Shown: positions 38,600 through 47,930 of the stretch, one piece after another
Numbering within the stretch: the first letter of the stretch is position 1
Layout of the letters: each line of letters opens with the position of its first letter
Assembly (NCBI GenBank): GCA_963942565.1
Contig: OZ012697.1
Span: forward strand, 30,667,180-30,731,179
Origin: Maea johnstoni
Lineage: Eukaryota > Annelida > Polychaeta > Spionida > Magelonidae
Reading direction: 5' to 3'
DNA length: 64,000 nt
Program-made: the position numbers and the translations under genes
The notes under the pieces: model-generated
What the model saw: only the letters and a program-made list of their open reading frames with translations
What the model was told of the DNA's origin: nothing
Database searches by the model: none

Positions 38600-38621
38600 G
38601 TAACAAACTTATATACAAGCG

Positions 38622-38811
38622 TGTTACAATATCATATAATGAACACTCCCTTAAACTTAAATAATAAAGCCTCCCTTATTATACTGTATCACGGAGCATG
38701 CGTATGCTCTCTCTCTCTGATCTGCTACAATAAAGCTAAGTCACACTACAAAGTGTCTGAGTGTATTATTCTACATGCTGAGGCCTAGAGAGCAGCCCCG
38801 AGCATGTAACA
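38622..38811 (+). repeat. 5' LTR, 190 bp
   Basis: Begins TGTTACAATATCATATAATG and ends GAGCATGTAACA. An AATAAAGC-type polyadenylation word and TACAATAAAGC lie inside. Confidence 0.92.
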
Positions 38812-38825
38812 TGGTGACAGCGGTG
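38812..38825 (+). promoter_or_regulatory. Primer binding site, tRNA-Leu-like
   Basis: TGGTGACAGCGGTG follows the LTR directly. It is complementary to a tRNA 3' end ..CACCGCTGTCACCA, close to eukaryotic tRNA-Leu. The second element uses the same 14 bases. Confidence 0.6.
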
Positions 38826-39028
38826 CACTAACACATATAGAACAAAATGTGTTAAAGGAGACCGTCAAATCTAAGATAAAAAGAAGAAATTGTAGCATGA
38901 ACATTCCATCTTCCGTAGAAGTCAAAGCAGCACTAGCGTAGCAGCACTAAGCGTGTATAGCAGCAAGCCCGAGACAAGCACATTCCATTGGGCAATAAAA
39001 GTTAGACTTTGTACCCAAGCCACTTGAG

Positions 39029-42000
39029 ATGGCTGATGCAGGGGAAGTCGCGGCTGAGGCAGCCGGGGAACATCAGAATACCCTCCCACCAGGGATCACA
39101 ATGCAAATGCAGGGTATTGCTCCTCCCAAGCCTTTAGATCTATCAAGTGCTAGCACAATTGACAATTGGAAGACGTGGAAACAAATGTGGGAGAACTATT
39201 CAATTGTTGCTGGAATAAACAGACAACCTGAACATTTCAAGATAGCTCTATTCCTACACTCTATTGGCCCAGACGCATTGAAGGTGTACAATACATTTGT
39301 ATACACAGAAGCAGAAAACAGGGATGACATCAAAATCATCATAAAAAAATTTGATGATTTCATCATTGGTGAATCCAATGAAATCTACGAGAGATACCTG
39401 TTCAACAAGAGATCGCAGGAATCAACAGAATCCATTGAGAACTACACAACTGTGTTACGTACCATGGCGAAATCTTGTAACTTTTGCGACTGCGTACACG
39501 ATCAATTAATCCGTGATCGAATGGTTCTGGGAGTCCGGGATCAGCAGACAAGAAAGAAGCTTCTCCAAGAGCGAAATCTCACTCTACAAAGATGCATTGA
39601 TATATGCAAGAGTGCAGAAATTACTTCGTCACAACTAAAGTCTATGGGTGGCCAAGCTGAGGAAATCCACAAAGTCAACTTCTCGAAAAAGAAAACCGAT
39701 GGAGGTTCAAGAGAAATTGACTGCAAATTTTGTGGTCTCAGACACCAGAAAATTAAGGAAAAATGCCCGGCATGGGGCAAAGTATGCCTTAAGTGCAAGA
39801 GGAAGAACCACTTTGCAAAGAAATGCACAAAGAAAGGGACCTCTCGCAAATCTGTCAATGCTGTGACCAATGATGATGAATACTCTGATGACAGTGAGGT
39901 AGAACTCATTAAAACAGTTGAAACTGTGGGACAGATCATCACATCTAAAAACAAGAAATCCATCTTTGCAGAAATGGAGATTGGCGCTAATCCTGTCCGA
40001 TTCCAAGTTGATTGCGGAGCTACTGTAAACATACTGCCAAAAAAGTATGTAGGCTCCAACAAGATCGAGAAGACGTCTAAAGTCTTACAAATGTGGAACA
40101 GGGACAAGCTGAAGCCTGAAGGAACTTGCAGACTCATAGTGAAGAATCGCAAGACTAAGAAGAAATATTCAGTGGAATTCATAGTAGTGAAAGAATCACT
40201 AACTCCATTGATTGGTGCCAGTGCAGCCCAGCAGATGAAGTTGATAACAGTGAACACTGATCACTTCAAACAAGTAAATATTTTGACTGAAAGTCAAATG
40301 GAAGAAGACAAAAATGATATCTTCAAGAGATATGCTGATGTGTTTGATGGTGGCCTAGGCAGACTGCCAGGCAAAGCACATCTGCAGGTGGATCCTACTG
40401 TAGCACCTGTGATAGCTCCACTACGTCGCACTGCAGTTTCCTTAAAACTGAAGTTGAAACAGGAACTTCAACGACTACAGAAAATAGAAGTTATCCAAGA
40501 GGTGGATGAGCCAACTGACTGGGTCAGCCAATTTGTCACAAGAACAAAGAAGTCTGGCGATCTCCGAATATGCATCGACCCAGGTCAATTGGACAAAGCT
40601 CTGAAAAGAGAACATTATCAACTACCGATTATCGAAGAAGTGCTTCCTGAAGTAGCGCAGGCCAAAGTTTTCTCAAAACTTGACCTGGCATCAGGATATT
40701 GGCACATAGAGCTAGATGAAGAATCAAGCCTACTTACCACTTTCAACACACCGTTTGGAAGATACAAGTGGCGCCGCCTACCATTTGGTATTTGCGTTTC
40801 GTCTGAAATCTTTCAGAAACGTCTTCATCAAGCTTTAGAAGGTCTAGATGGTGTTCTGTGCATAGCTGATGACATAATAGTATATGGCAAGGGTGAGACC
40901 CTAGAAGATGCCAACAGAAACCATGACCAGAGCCTTCAAAATCTCTTACAGCGATGCAGAGATAAAGGAATCAAGCTGAATAAAGAGAAAACAGAACTTC
41001 GTAAATCGGAGATATGTTTCATAGGTCACCGTGCAACTAAAGATGACCTAGGACCCGATCCGTCCAAAATAGAGGCAATCAAGAATCTTCCAAAGCCTAC
41101 AGATGTAGCTGGAGTCAGAAGATTTAGTGGATTCGTCAACTACTTGGCAAAATTCTTGCCAAACTTATCCGATGTCATGGAACCAATTCGACAGCTCACA
41201 CGAAGTGATGTAGAGTGGCATTGGGATGACCCCCAAGAAACAGCCTTTCAAAAGGTTAAAGAATTGGTCATGAAAGCACCAGTCCTAGCATACTACGATC
41301 CTAGCCAAGAACTGGATGTAGAATGTGATGCTAGTGAAAGAGGATTGGGTGCTGTTCTAACACAGAATGGAAAGCCAGTAGCATATGCCAGCCGAGCACT
41401 TACCGATACAGAAACTCGGTATGCACAAATTGAAAAAGAGATGTTGGCAATTGTCTATGCACTGGAGAAATTTCATCAGTACACGTATGGTCGTCGAGTC
41501 ACTGTGTACAGTGATCACCAGCCCCTTGAAACTATAATACAGAAGCCCCTATGTCGAGCTCCAAGGAGGCTACAGAGAATGCTGCTGCGTACACACAACT
41601 ACGACATACAAGTGAGATACAAGAAAGGAACTAAGATGTTCACCTCAGATATGCTTTCTCGTGCATATCTACCGCTCGAGTTGAATGGACAGACTGAGTT
41701 TGAGCGAGTGAATATGGTTAAATTTCTACCGATCAGGGAGGAAAGGCTTAATCAGATTCGAGAAGCAACTCAGCAAGATGAAACCATGCAACTCCTGAAA
41801 GATGTCATACTACATGGATGGCCAGAATCTAAAGTCAAAGTTCACACACTTTTGACACCTTACTTCAGCAGTAAAGACGAACTTTCACTACAAGATGGAT
41901 TCATCTTTAAAGGTGAACGAGTCGTTATACCAGAGTCGCTGAGAAGTATCATGAAAGAGAAAATTCACAGTTCTCACCTGGGCATTGAAGGATGTCTACG

Positions 42001-43102
42001 AAGAGCTCGCGAATGCATCTATTGGCCAAACATGACAAGTGACATGAGGCAGTATATCTCCTCCTGCGAAACATGCAGAAAATATGAAACTAGTCAAGGC
42101 AAAGAAACCTTGATGAGCCATGAAGTCCCAGACAGGATGTGGCAAAAAGTTGGAACTGACCTGTTCCAAATGGATGACAAAGATTTCCTTCTGACTGTAG
42201 ACTACTACAGCAACTTCTGGGAAATTGATCGACTAGAAGACACCAGATCAGCAACAGTGATCAGAAAACTGAAAAATCACTTTTCTAGATATGGCATTCC
42301 AGAACAATTGGTCAGTGACAACGGACCTCAATTCTCTTCAGAAAAATTCGAGAACTTTGCTAAAACCTATGATTTTGAACACCTGACCAGCAGTCCAGGT
42401 TACCCACAATCCAACGGCAAGGCAGAATCTGGCGTTAAAGTAGCAAAACAACTTTTGAAAAAAGCCAAGGATTCTGGAAGAGATCAATACCTGGCTATTC
42501 TTGACTACAGAAATACACCTACACAAGGAGTCAATAGCAGTCCTGCTCAACGCATGTTAAACCGACGCACCAGGACTCTACTACCAACTGCTGCTAGTCT
42601 ACTGGAACCTCGTCACGTGGATATCAAATCTGAAAGATCCAAACTGAAAACCCGTCAGGATAAACAGGCTACCTACTACAACAGGTCAGCAAAGGATCTA
42701 CCACCCCTCTGTGAAGGTGATGTGGTAAGAATGAAACCATTCAAGCTTGGAGAGAAGAAATGGAATAAAGGAGTCATTCAACATCGTCTTGACGAACGCT
42801 CCTATGAAGTAGAAACCAATGATGGTACTTACAGACGCAACAGAATGCATTTGAAGAAATCTAATGAAGGCCCATCGACAACCGATCGAGAAATCAGAAT
42901 GCAACCTATGAATGTTGAGCCAACTAAAGTCAACAATAAGCCTGAGGATACTACTTCAAATACCTCGGTCTTGCAGTCACCAAAGAAATCAGCGGTGAGC
43001 AACACTGAAGTGAAAATGGAAGCACCAGCTCCACGGAGATCTCAACGTGTGTCTAAACCACCTTCACGATTTGGTGATTTCATTGTTAACACAAAGAAGT
43101 GA
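39029..43102 (+). CDS. Gag-Pol polyprotein of the compact Ty3/gypsy element
   Basis: 1357 residues. Order: Gag-like region (about 1-215), two CCHC-type zinc knuckles (CKFCGLRHQKIKEKC and CLKCKRKNHFAKKC), aspartic protease (VDCGATVNI), reverse transcriptase (LDLASGYWHIELDE, IADDIIVYG), RNase H (VECDASERGLGAVLTQ), integrase with HHCC zinc region and the DDE core (TVDYYSNFWE, VSDNGPQFSS), and a basic C-terminal tail. It copies element RNA to DNA and inserts it. The ATG is the first in the frame and lies about 200 bp after the primer site. Confidence 0.92.
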   Translation: MADAGEVAAEAAGEHQNTLPPGITMQMQGIAPPKPLDLSSASTIDNWKTWKQMWENYSIVAGINRQPEHFKIALFLHSIGPDALKVYNTFVYTEAENRDDIKIIIKKFDDFIIGESNEIYERYLFNKRSQESTESIENYTTVLRTMAKSCNFCDCVHDQLIRDRMVLGVRDQQTRKKLLQERNLTLQRCIDICKSAEITSSQLKSMGGQAEEIHKVNFSKKKTDGGSREIDCKFCGLRHQKIKEKCPAWGKVCLKCKRKNHFAKKCTKKGTSRKSVNAVTNDDEYSDDSEVELIKTVETVGQIITSKNKKSIFAEMEIGANPVRFQVDCGATVNILPKKYVGSNKIEKTSKVLQMWNRDKLKPEGTCRLIVKNRKTKKKYSVEFIVVKESLTPLIGASAAQQMKLITVNTDHFKQVNILTESQMEEDKNDIFKRYADVFDGGLGRLPGKAHLQVDPTVAPVIAPLRRTAVSLKLKLKQELQRLQKIEVIQEVDEPTDWVSQFVTRTKKSGDLRICIDPGQLDKALKREHYQLPIIEEVLPEVAQAKVFSKLDLASGYWHIELDEESSLLTTFNTPFGRYKWRRLPFGICVSSEIFQKRLHQALEGLDGVLCIADDIIVYGKGETLEDANRNHDQSLQNLLQRCRDKGIKLNKEKTELRKSEICFIGHRATKDDLGPDPSKIEAIKNLPKPTDVAGVRRFSGFVNYLAKFLPNLSDVMEPIRQLTRSDVEWHWDDPQETAFQKVKELVMKAPVLAYYDPSQELDVECDASERGLGAVLTQNGKPVAYASRALTDTETRYAQIEKEMLAIVYALEKFHQYTYGRRVTVYSDHQPLETIIQKPLCRAPRRLQRMLLRTHNYDIQVRYKKGTKMFTSDMLSRAYLPLELNGQTEFERVNMVKFLPIREERLNQIREATQQDETMQLLKDVILHGWPESKVKVHTLLTPYFSSKDELSLQDGFIFKGERVVIPESLRSIMKEKIHSSHLGIEGCLRRARECIYWPNMTSDMRQYISSCETCRKYETSQGKETLMSHEVPDRMWQKVGTDLFQMDDKDFLLTVDYYSNFWEIDRLEDTRSATVIRKLKNHFSRYGIPEQLVSDNGPQFSSEKFENFAKTYDFEHLTSSPGYPQSNGKAESGVKVAKQLLKKAKDSGRDQYLAILDYRNTPTQGVNSSPAQRMLNRRTRTLLPTAASLLEPRHVDIKSERSKLKTRQDKQATYYNRSAKDLPPLCEGDVVRMKPFKLGEKKWNKGVIQHRLDERSYEVETNDGTYRRNRMHLKKSNEGPSTTDREIRMQPMNVEPTKVNNKPEDTTSNTSVLQSPKKSAVSNTEVKMEAPAPRRSQRVSKPPSRFGDFIVNTKK

Positions 43103-43589
43103 TTCACAAAATGAAGAAAGAACTTTTCATTTCGAGAAAAAAAAGAAGAAAAGAAATGAATCACCAATAAAGTTAGAAAACACGACGCGAAGTCTGTGTT
43201 TATGGAGTGATGTGCTAGTAACCTCTCCTCCAATTGTTAGATTAGAAAAAATGACAAAACTGTGTTTCTACAAGCTCACCCAAGAACATTACTGTATGTG
43301 ACCACCAGAAACCAGACAGAAAAGCAAACAAGAACTGTTTATGAACTCTAACAAGAACTTTATACATGAACTTATGATGACCACAAAGTTATTAGAATAC
43401 CTAACCTAACTGGACTGAATATATAAGGAAAATGAACATTTATAATTTCCAGTCAGAGTTAAAGAATCATTATTCATAGAAATAAGAATTCGAGGCTTAT
43501 AAACTATATCACTGGTAAATGCAAGCAAAGTTTATTAATCATGTTACTGATGAACTACAGTAAATTCTATAAGGTAGACTACTTTCATA

Positions 43590-43601
43590 AAAGAGGAAGG
43601 A
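43590..43601 (+). promoter_or_regulatory. Polypurine tract
   Basis: AAAGAGGAAGGA lies directly before the 3' LTR, the usual plus-strand primer. Confidence 0.75.
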
Positions 43602-43791
43602 TGTTACAATATCATATAATGAACACTCCCTTAAACTTAAATAATAAAGCCTCCCTTATTATACTGTATCACGGAGCATGCGTATGCTCTCTCTCTCTGA
43701 TCTGCTACAATAAAGCTAAGTCACACTACAAAGTGTCTGAGTGTATTATTCTACATGCTGAGGCCTAGAGAGCAGCCCCGAGCATGTAACA
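43602..43791 (+). repeat. 3' LTR, 190 bp
   Basis: Identical to the 5' LTR in every line compared by eye. Confidence 0.92.
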
Positions 43792-43972
43792 AAGCGTACA
43801 TACATACTCTCACATAGGTCATTGTAGCTGTACCACACATTTCAAGGGAATTGTACACATTCTTTTAAAGTTTCAAGTAAAGAAATCATCAATAATGCTA
43901 TCGGACATGTTTTGGAAACCACAAATTGAAGGTATATTGGTATCAGATGGATCGGACATGAACTATTAATAT
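43792..43972. other. Host DNA between two LTR elements
   Basis: 181 bp including the AAGCG duplication. There is no feature other than proximity to both elements. Confidence 0.6.
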
Positions 43973-44793
43973 TGTAGCGGAATGGATCCCTGGCCGAAGG
44001 GATGATCCGACTAACAAACAGAATCACCTTACTTAAATAAAAGGTTTCTTAGTTCTCTCTTGAATTGAAATAAAGCTCAGTTGGGTTTTCTGACTCTTAC
44101 AATAACGCTTAGCGAAGGTTGGGGATGGATGTGGTGTTGAAGAGAAGACGGGACGAGCAAGGATAAATCAACAATACAGTTTAATCATCATAGTACAATA
44201 TACATACCACCGCACTCGTTCTCTATACAGCAGCATCAACACAATAAGTCCACTCTATGTAAATGACCATCTCAACATCACAAGTCCACAAAAAGTTTTT
44301 GATCTCTCTAATCTCTGGTCTCGATATCTGGTAAATCCGGATGTAAATACACACTCTGCTCAGCTACAGTTCTTCTCTATGCTGTCATCATAATCCTCTC
44401 TATATACACATAATAATCCGTGAACAGCTTCAGTCTCTTTCTGGCTACTTGACCTTGTAATCGTTACTCTCTGGGTAGTCTAAATCCAGCTCTCAAGCAC
44501 CTTAATCCGTCTGTAAACACCTCTGTCGTTAACTCTACTTCTACTCTACTCTAACTCTAATCTAAGACTGACGTGATTCGAATCTAACCTAGTTTCCCGC
44601 CCTCACTTCCAATCGCACGCGCGGTACATTAATCGTTGAGGCCGCACGAGCGCTACGTCACAGAGCACTCGAAATAACTAGATACTTTGTAGCACGTCTA
44701 AATGCTAGGCTCTGCGAAGGCAGAGACCCAGCTTACAATAATAGAAGTGACGGAACATGACCTGTTTCTTAGCCCTGGGGTCATTCCGTCACA
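43973..44793 (-). repeat. 3' LTR of the large element, 821 bp
   Basis: Same length and edges as the LTR at 54895, with about ten substitutions by eye. Confidence 0.9.
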
Positions 44794-45911
44794 CAGCCCC
44801 CGACTTGCTCTGAATCGTCCTCGATTCTTAAATTTCACAAATTTCCAAAAAGGGAACTCTAAACGTAACTCGAACGTTAAACAACAATTCTCTCGAAAAA
44901 GTTCTAAACTCGTCTGTTATGAACAGACTAACCAAGTGACACACAGGTCACTAAACACAGTATAGGAATACTAACTTCTAATGTACACAATTCCCGAGAG
45001 TGGACAAGTCCTGGACTTCCGGTCCCACTCTCCCAATTATCGCTCACTTTGTTTACTTCCAATATCGCTCAGCGACATACTCTTAACTCTCGAAAATCTA
45101 CACAAACACGAACTCTGCACTGGAGCGGAATACTTAAAAAGAACTACTATAACTACTAATTAAAATAACGCACCTCTTATACCTAAACGTTAAACGTTAA
45201 TCCTTAAAATACTCGACTTATATAAAATCTGGGACTAGAAAAATAGCACTCTGAGTTAACTCTAAGAACAATAGAAACATTGATAAAAACATGGCAAGAT
45301 AAAAACAATCAAAATCATGCAATACAGTGGTTTACTCACGTTACGGCTACCAGCTGTTGTGTCGCTAAGGTCTCAAAATTGTTCGCTTATTTTAAGTTCA
45401 CTAAAATGTGAACAACTCCGACACACCAGCATAGTCCAAAATCTCTCAAGTGTCACTTTGTTAAAACTTCTCCTTGGTCGCCGATTTCTTCCTGGGACGT
45501 CATGGATGGTACACAGGTCCGGTAGTTCGTAGAGTAGTCACTAATAATCCAATAATTAGGCACAAAAATCGTCGTGACTTGTTAATCCGTCGCCACAGAC
45601 GATGGACGTAGTAAATTGGCACTTCGGGTAATTATCCATGAAAGAGACACAAATCATCGTGACTGGGTAATCCAGCGCCACAGATGATGGACGGAAATAG
45701 GTTGTATTAGGAATAGCAGGCAGGTCGAAGCTTCGACCGCTGCTGCTGGGTGCTCCAGCGCCAGAAAGTAGAAGTAGACGTCTCATGATGATCACGGTAA
45801 AAATAAATAAATAAATAAATAAAAAATGGTTCGCTCAGGCGTGAGATAAATTGGTTCGCTTAATGCGTGAGATCGAGGTTGTCTGTTCTTTCTTGCCCCA
45901 AGTTTCTTCAC
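44794..45911 (-). other. Spacer between the extra frame and the 3' LTR
   Basis: Includes an 84-bp-spaced duplication near 45565 and 45649 (ATCGTCGTGAC / ATCATCGTGAC, then GCCACAGACGATGGACG and a variant), an (AATA)n run at 45803-45825, and two motif copies at 45831 and 45852 (GGTTCGCTCAGGCGTGAGAT, GGTTCGCTTAATGCGTGAGA). A short G-rich run adjoins the LTR on the minus strand and may be the polypurine tract. Confidence 0.55.
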
Positions 45912-47930
45912 TTAAGCATCCGAGTCGGGCAGGGGTTCCGAGTCGGAGAAGGGGTCCGAATCGGAGATAAGGATGATCCCGTCAGCCGCATCCCGGTCTG
46001 CCATCTGCTGTCGCCGCATACCCTCCAACACCCCCCGATCAAAGGCCTTCCTCTCGAGGTCCATTCGGATTTCATCGATGCGCGCCTTGGTGAATTTCTC
46101 CAGGTACGTCATCAGTTCATCAGGGCTGGTTCTCACGATGGGGCTCAGCACGTTGGCATCGAAGGTGACACGACGAGACTCTTCGACAACCTGTCCCCGC
46201 TGGACTGCTCTGATGTCGTAGGCTACCGCCAGGGTTCGCCTCACTTGTACTTGGTCTGTTTCTCTGTCTTCTACTGGTGGGAATCGGGCCATGGTCGTTT
46301 CACTCCCCACCATCGTTCGCGGTCTCGAAGTTCGGCCTCCGCTCAGCTCGTCCCACTGTAGTCTTAGGTCTTCCAGGCTTGTCGTCAGGGCGTCTATTTC
46401 TTCCTGCTTTCCGGCTGACTGCTCCTGGACAAGTCGGATTTCATTCTCAGCCGTCGTCAGCTGCCGTTCTCGACGTTCTATCTGGTGCTGCATATGGTCG
46501 ATCTCCAATCTGCAACTCTGCACCAGTTCTTGCGCTTCCTTGGCCTCTAGTCGGATCTCCGTCACCTGCTTCTGTAGAACCAGTTTCTCTTGGTCTTGGC
46601 AGTGGGCAGCCTGCATGGCTACCTTCGTGGCTTCTTTGTTGGCGTGTTTCTCTAACCGGAGATCTTCTAGCGCCGTCTCGCAGCACTCTCTGTAGTTCTC
46701 TGCGTCTTGTTCCGCTGCCTTCAGACGAACATCAAGCTGTCTCTTGGCTTCTTCAGCTTCTTCCATGTTGAGCAGGGTTTCGGCCAGCATCTTTTCGGTG
46801 ATCTCTTTCTTCCTCTTGTAGTTCTCCGTTGCCTTCGCTGTTTCGGCGCCAGCCCACTCCGCCATTTCCTGTCGGATGCTGGTCACTTTTCGGCGTAGCT
46901 GCTGGATGGTTCGCCCATCGTCCCGTCGGCCCGCCACGGCCCTCTGCTCGGACTGGTGGGCTAGGGTGAGCGAGTCTTTCTGCGCCCGGCACCTGTCGCT
47001 CAGCTCTCTGTACTGCCGCTCTAACTCGGTCTCGTGTAGCGTCATCAGGTCGATCTTCTGCTCCATCTCGGCTTTCGTCTTCAGCGATACTTTGTGGCTT
47101 TCTTCGAGGGCACTGTACTTTTCCCTCCAGAGGTCCTCCACATCTTGCATGGACTGCAAAAGTTCTTCTTCGACGCTCTGGATTCGCTGGGCCAGCGCGT
47201 CCCGCTCTGCCTCGGCCTTTCTCGCCCTGTCCGCATTAGCCTCATACCGCACGTGAGCCGGTTGCACTCCACGGGGATGGTCGTCTCGAGGGTAGCCTCC
47301 CGCTGCTCCGGGCTCGCTACCTTGGTGCCAGTTATCGCCTCCCCCATAGCTGCGCCTGTCGGTATCTCGCCTGCTTTCTTCTCGGGAGTTTCTGCGGGTG
47401 CGAGGTGGTGAAGGTGTCCTCGTTCGCTTCCTTGGTGGTGGAGTCTCGTCTTCCCATCTTCTCGCCTCCATGCGATACATCGCACTCGCCGAAGTAGGCC
47501 GCACCATCGGATCGAACGGCGTCGCTCCCCTCTCTGTTTGCTGGTATCTCTCCTCGTCGATCTCAAGACGTCGGGCAGGGAAATCCGGGTCGTCGACGGC
47601 GCTGAACGGGTGCTCCGATGGGTAGAATGGAGCCCCAGGCACGATGTGTCCGTCTTCGACTGCATAATACCCCTTCTTCCACTTGACTTGTATGCACTCG
47701 AGTTCTTCGGCATGATGTTTCATGTAGTGCATCTTCATCTCGGTAAAGTTGCAGTCTACGTAGGTGCACCGTCCGCCATGTCCCGTTCCCTTGTAACTCA
47801 GGCACCTCCACGCGTGTATTCCCCTCCCATCGTGCAAGTCTAGGTTGTGTCGGCCCATATCCCGAAAATTCCTCTTGCAGATGCCGCAGTATCCCTCTTC
47901 TCGAAGCGAGTGTGTCGGCTGCATGCTCAT
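45912..47930 (-). CDS. Extra 672-residue frame: zinc fingers, coiled coil, SUMO-motif-like tail
   Basis: It lies past Pol, where some LTR elements carry env, but has no signal peptide or membrane segment. Residues 15-33 (C15-x2-C18-x9-H28-x4-H33) and 55-72 (C55-x4-C60-x7-H68-x3-H72) look like two C2H2-type zinc fingers. Residues ~160-230 are Arg/Ser/Pro-rich (PPPRKRTRTPSPPRTRR). From ~235 to ~530 runs an almost unbroken coiled coil rich in Glu, Gln and Lys. The C terminus, DGIILISDSDPFSDSE, has the hydrophobic core plus acidic/Ser flank of a SUMO-interacting motif. I do not recognise a family. It could be a captured host nuclear protein or an element regulator. Confidence 0.8.
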   Translation of the reverse strand: MSMQPTHSLREEGYCGICKRNFRDMGRHNLDLHDGRGIHAWRCLSYKGTGHGGRCTYVDCNFTEMKMHYMKHHAEELECIQVKWKKGYYAVEDGHIVPGAPFYPSEHPFSAVDDPDFPARRLEIDEERYQQTERGATPFDPMVRPTSASAMYRMEARRWEDETPPPRKRTRTPSPPRTRRNSREESRRDTDRRSYGGGDNWHQGSEPGAAGGYPRDDHPRGVQPAHVRYEANADRARKAEAERDALAQRIQSVEEELLQSMQDVEDLWREKYSALEESHKVSLKTKAEMEQKIDLMTLHETELERQYRELSDRCRAQKDSLTLAHQSEQRAVAGRRDDGRTIQQLRRKVTSIRQEMAEWAGAETAKATENYKRKKEITEKMLAETLLNMEEAEEAKRQLDVRLKAAEQDAENYRECCETALEDLRLEKHANKEATKVAMQAAHCQDQEKLVLQKQVTEIRLEAKEAQELVQSCRLEIDHMQHQIERRERQLTTAENEIRLVQEQSAGKQEEIDALTTSLEDLRLQWDELSGGRTSRPRTMVGSETTMARFPPVEDRETDQVQVRRTLAVAYDIRAVQRGQVVEESRRVTFDANVLSPIVRTSPDELMTYLEKFTKARIDEIRMDLERKAFDRGVLEGMRRQQMADRDAADGIILISDSDPFSDSEPLPDSDA

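Larger units (their letters stand above)
38622..43791 (+). mobile_element. Ty3/gypsy-type LTR element, compact, looks whole
   Basis: Two 190-bp LTRs (38622-38811 and 43602-43791), TGTTAC..GTAACA, are flanked by a 5-bp target duplication AAGCG (38617-38621 and 43792-43796). The LTRs are identical by eye, so the insertion is very young. A primer site follows the left LTR, a polypurine run precedes the right LTR, and one long frame of 1357 codons lies between. The single fused Gag-Pol frame and the RT sequence recall the K02A2.6-like group of invertebrate Ty3/gypsy elements. Confidence 0.92.

Noticed and set aside
37140-38600. CRISPR-like array of regular repeats
   Set aside because: The repeats are nearly contiguous without unique spacers, lie in inverted arms and are flanked by a transposon target duplication in an animal genome.
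39541-40257. 238-codon frame antisense to Gag-Pol
   Set aside because: Shadow of the strong coding frame on the other strand; no family motif.
45867-47843. Several 80-210-codon frames overlapping the extra frame of the large element
   Set aside because: Shadows of the 672-codon frame in GC-rich sequence; only the long frame has coherent domain composition.
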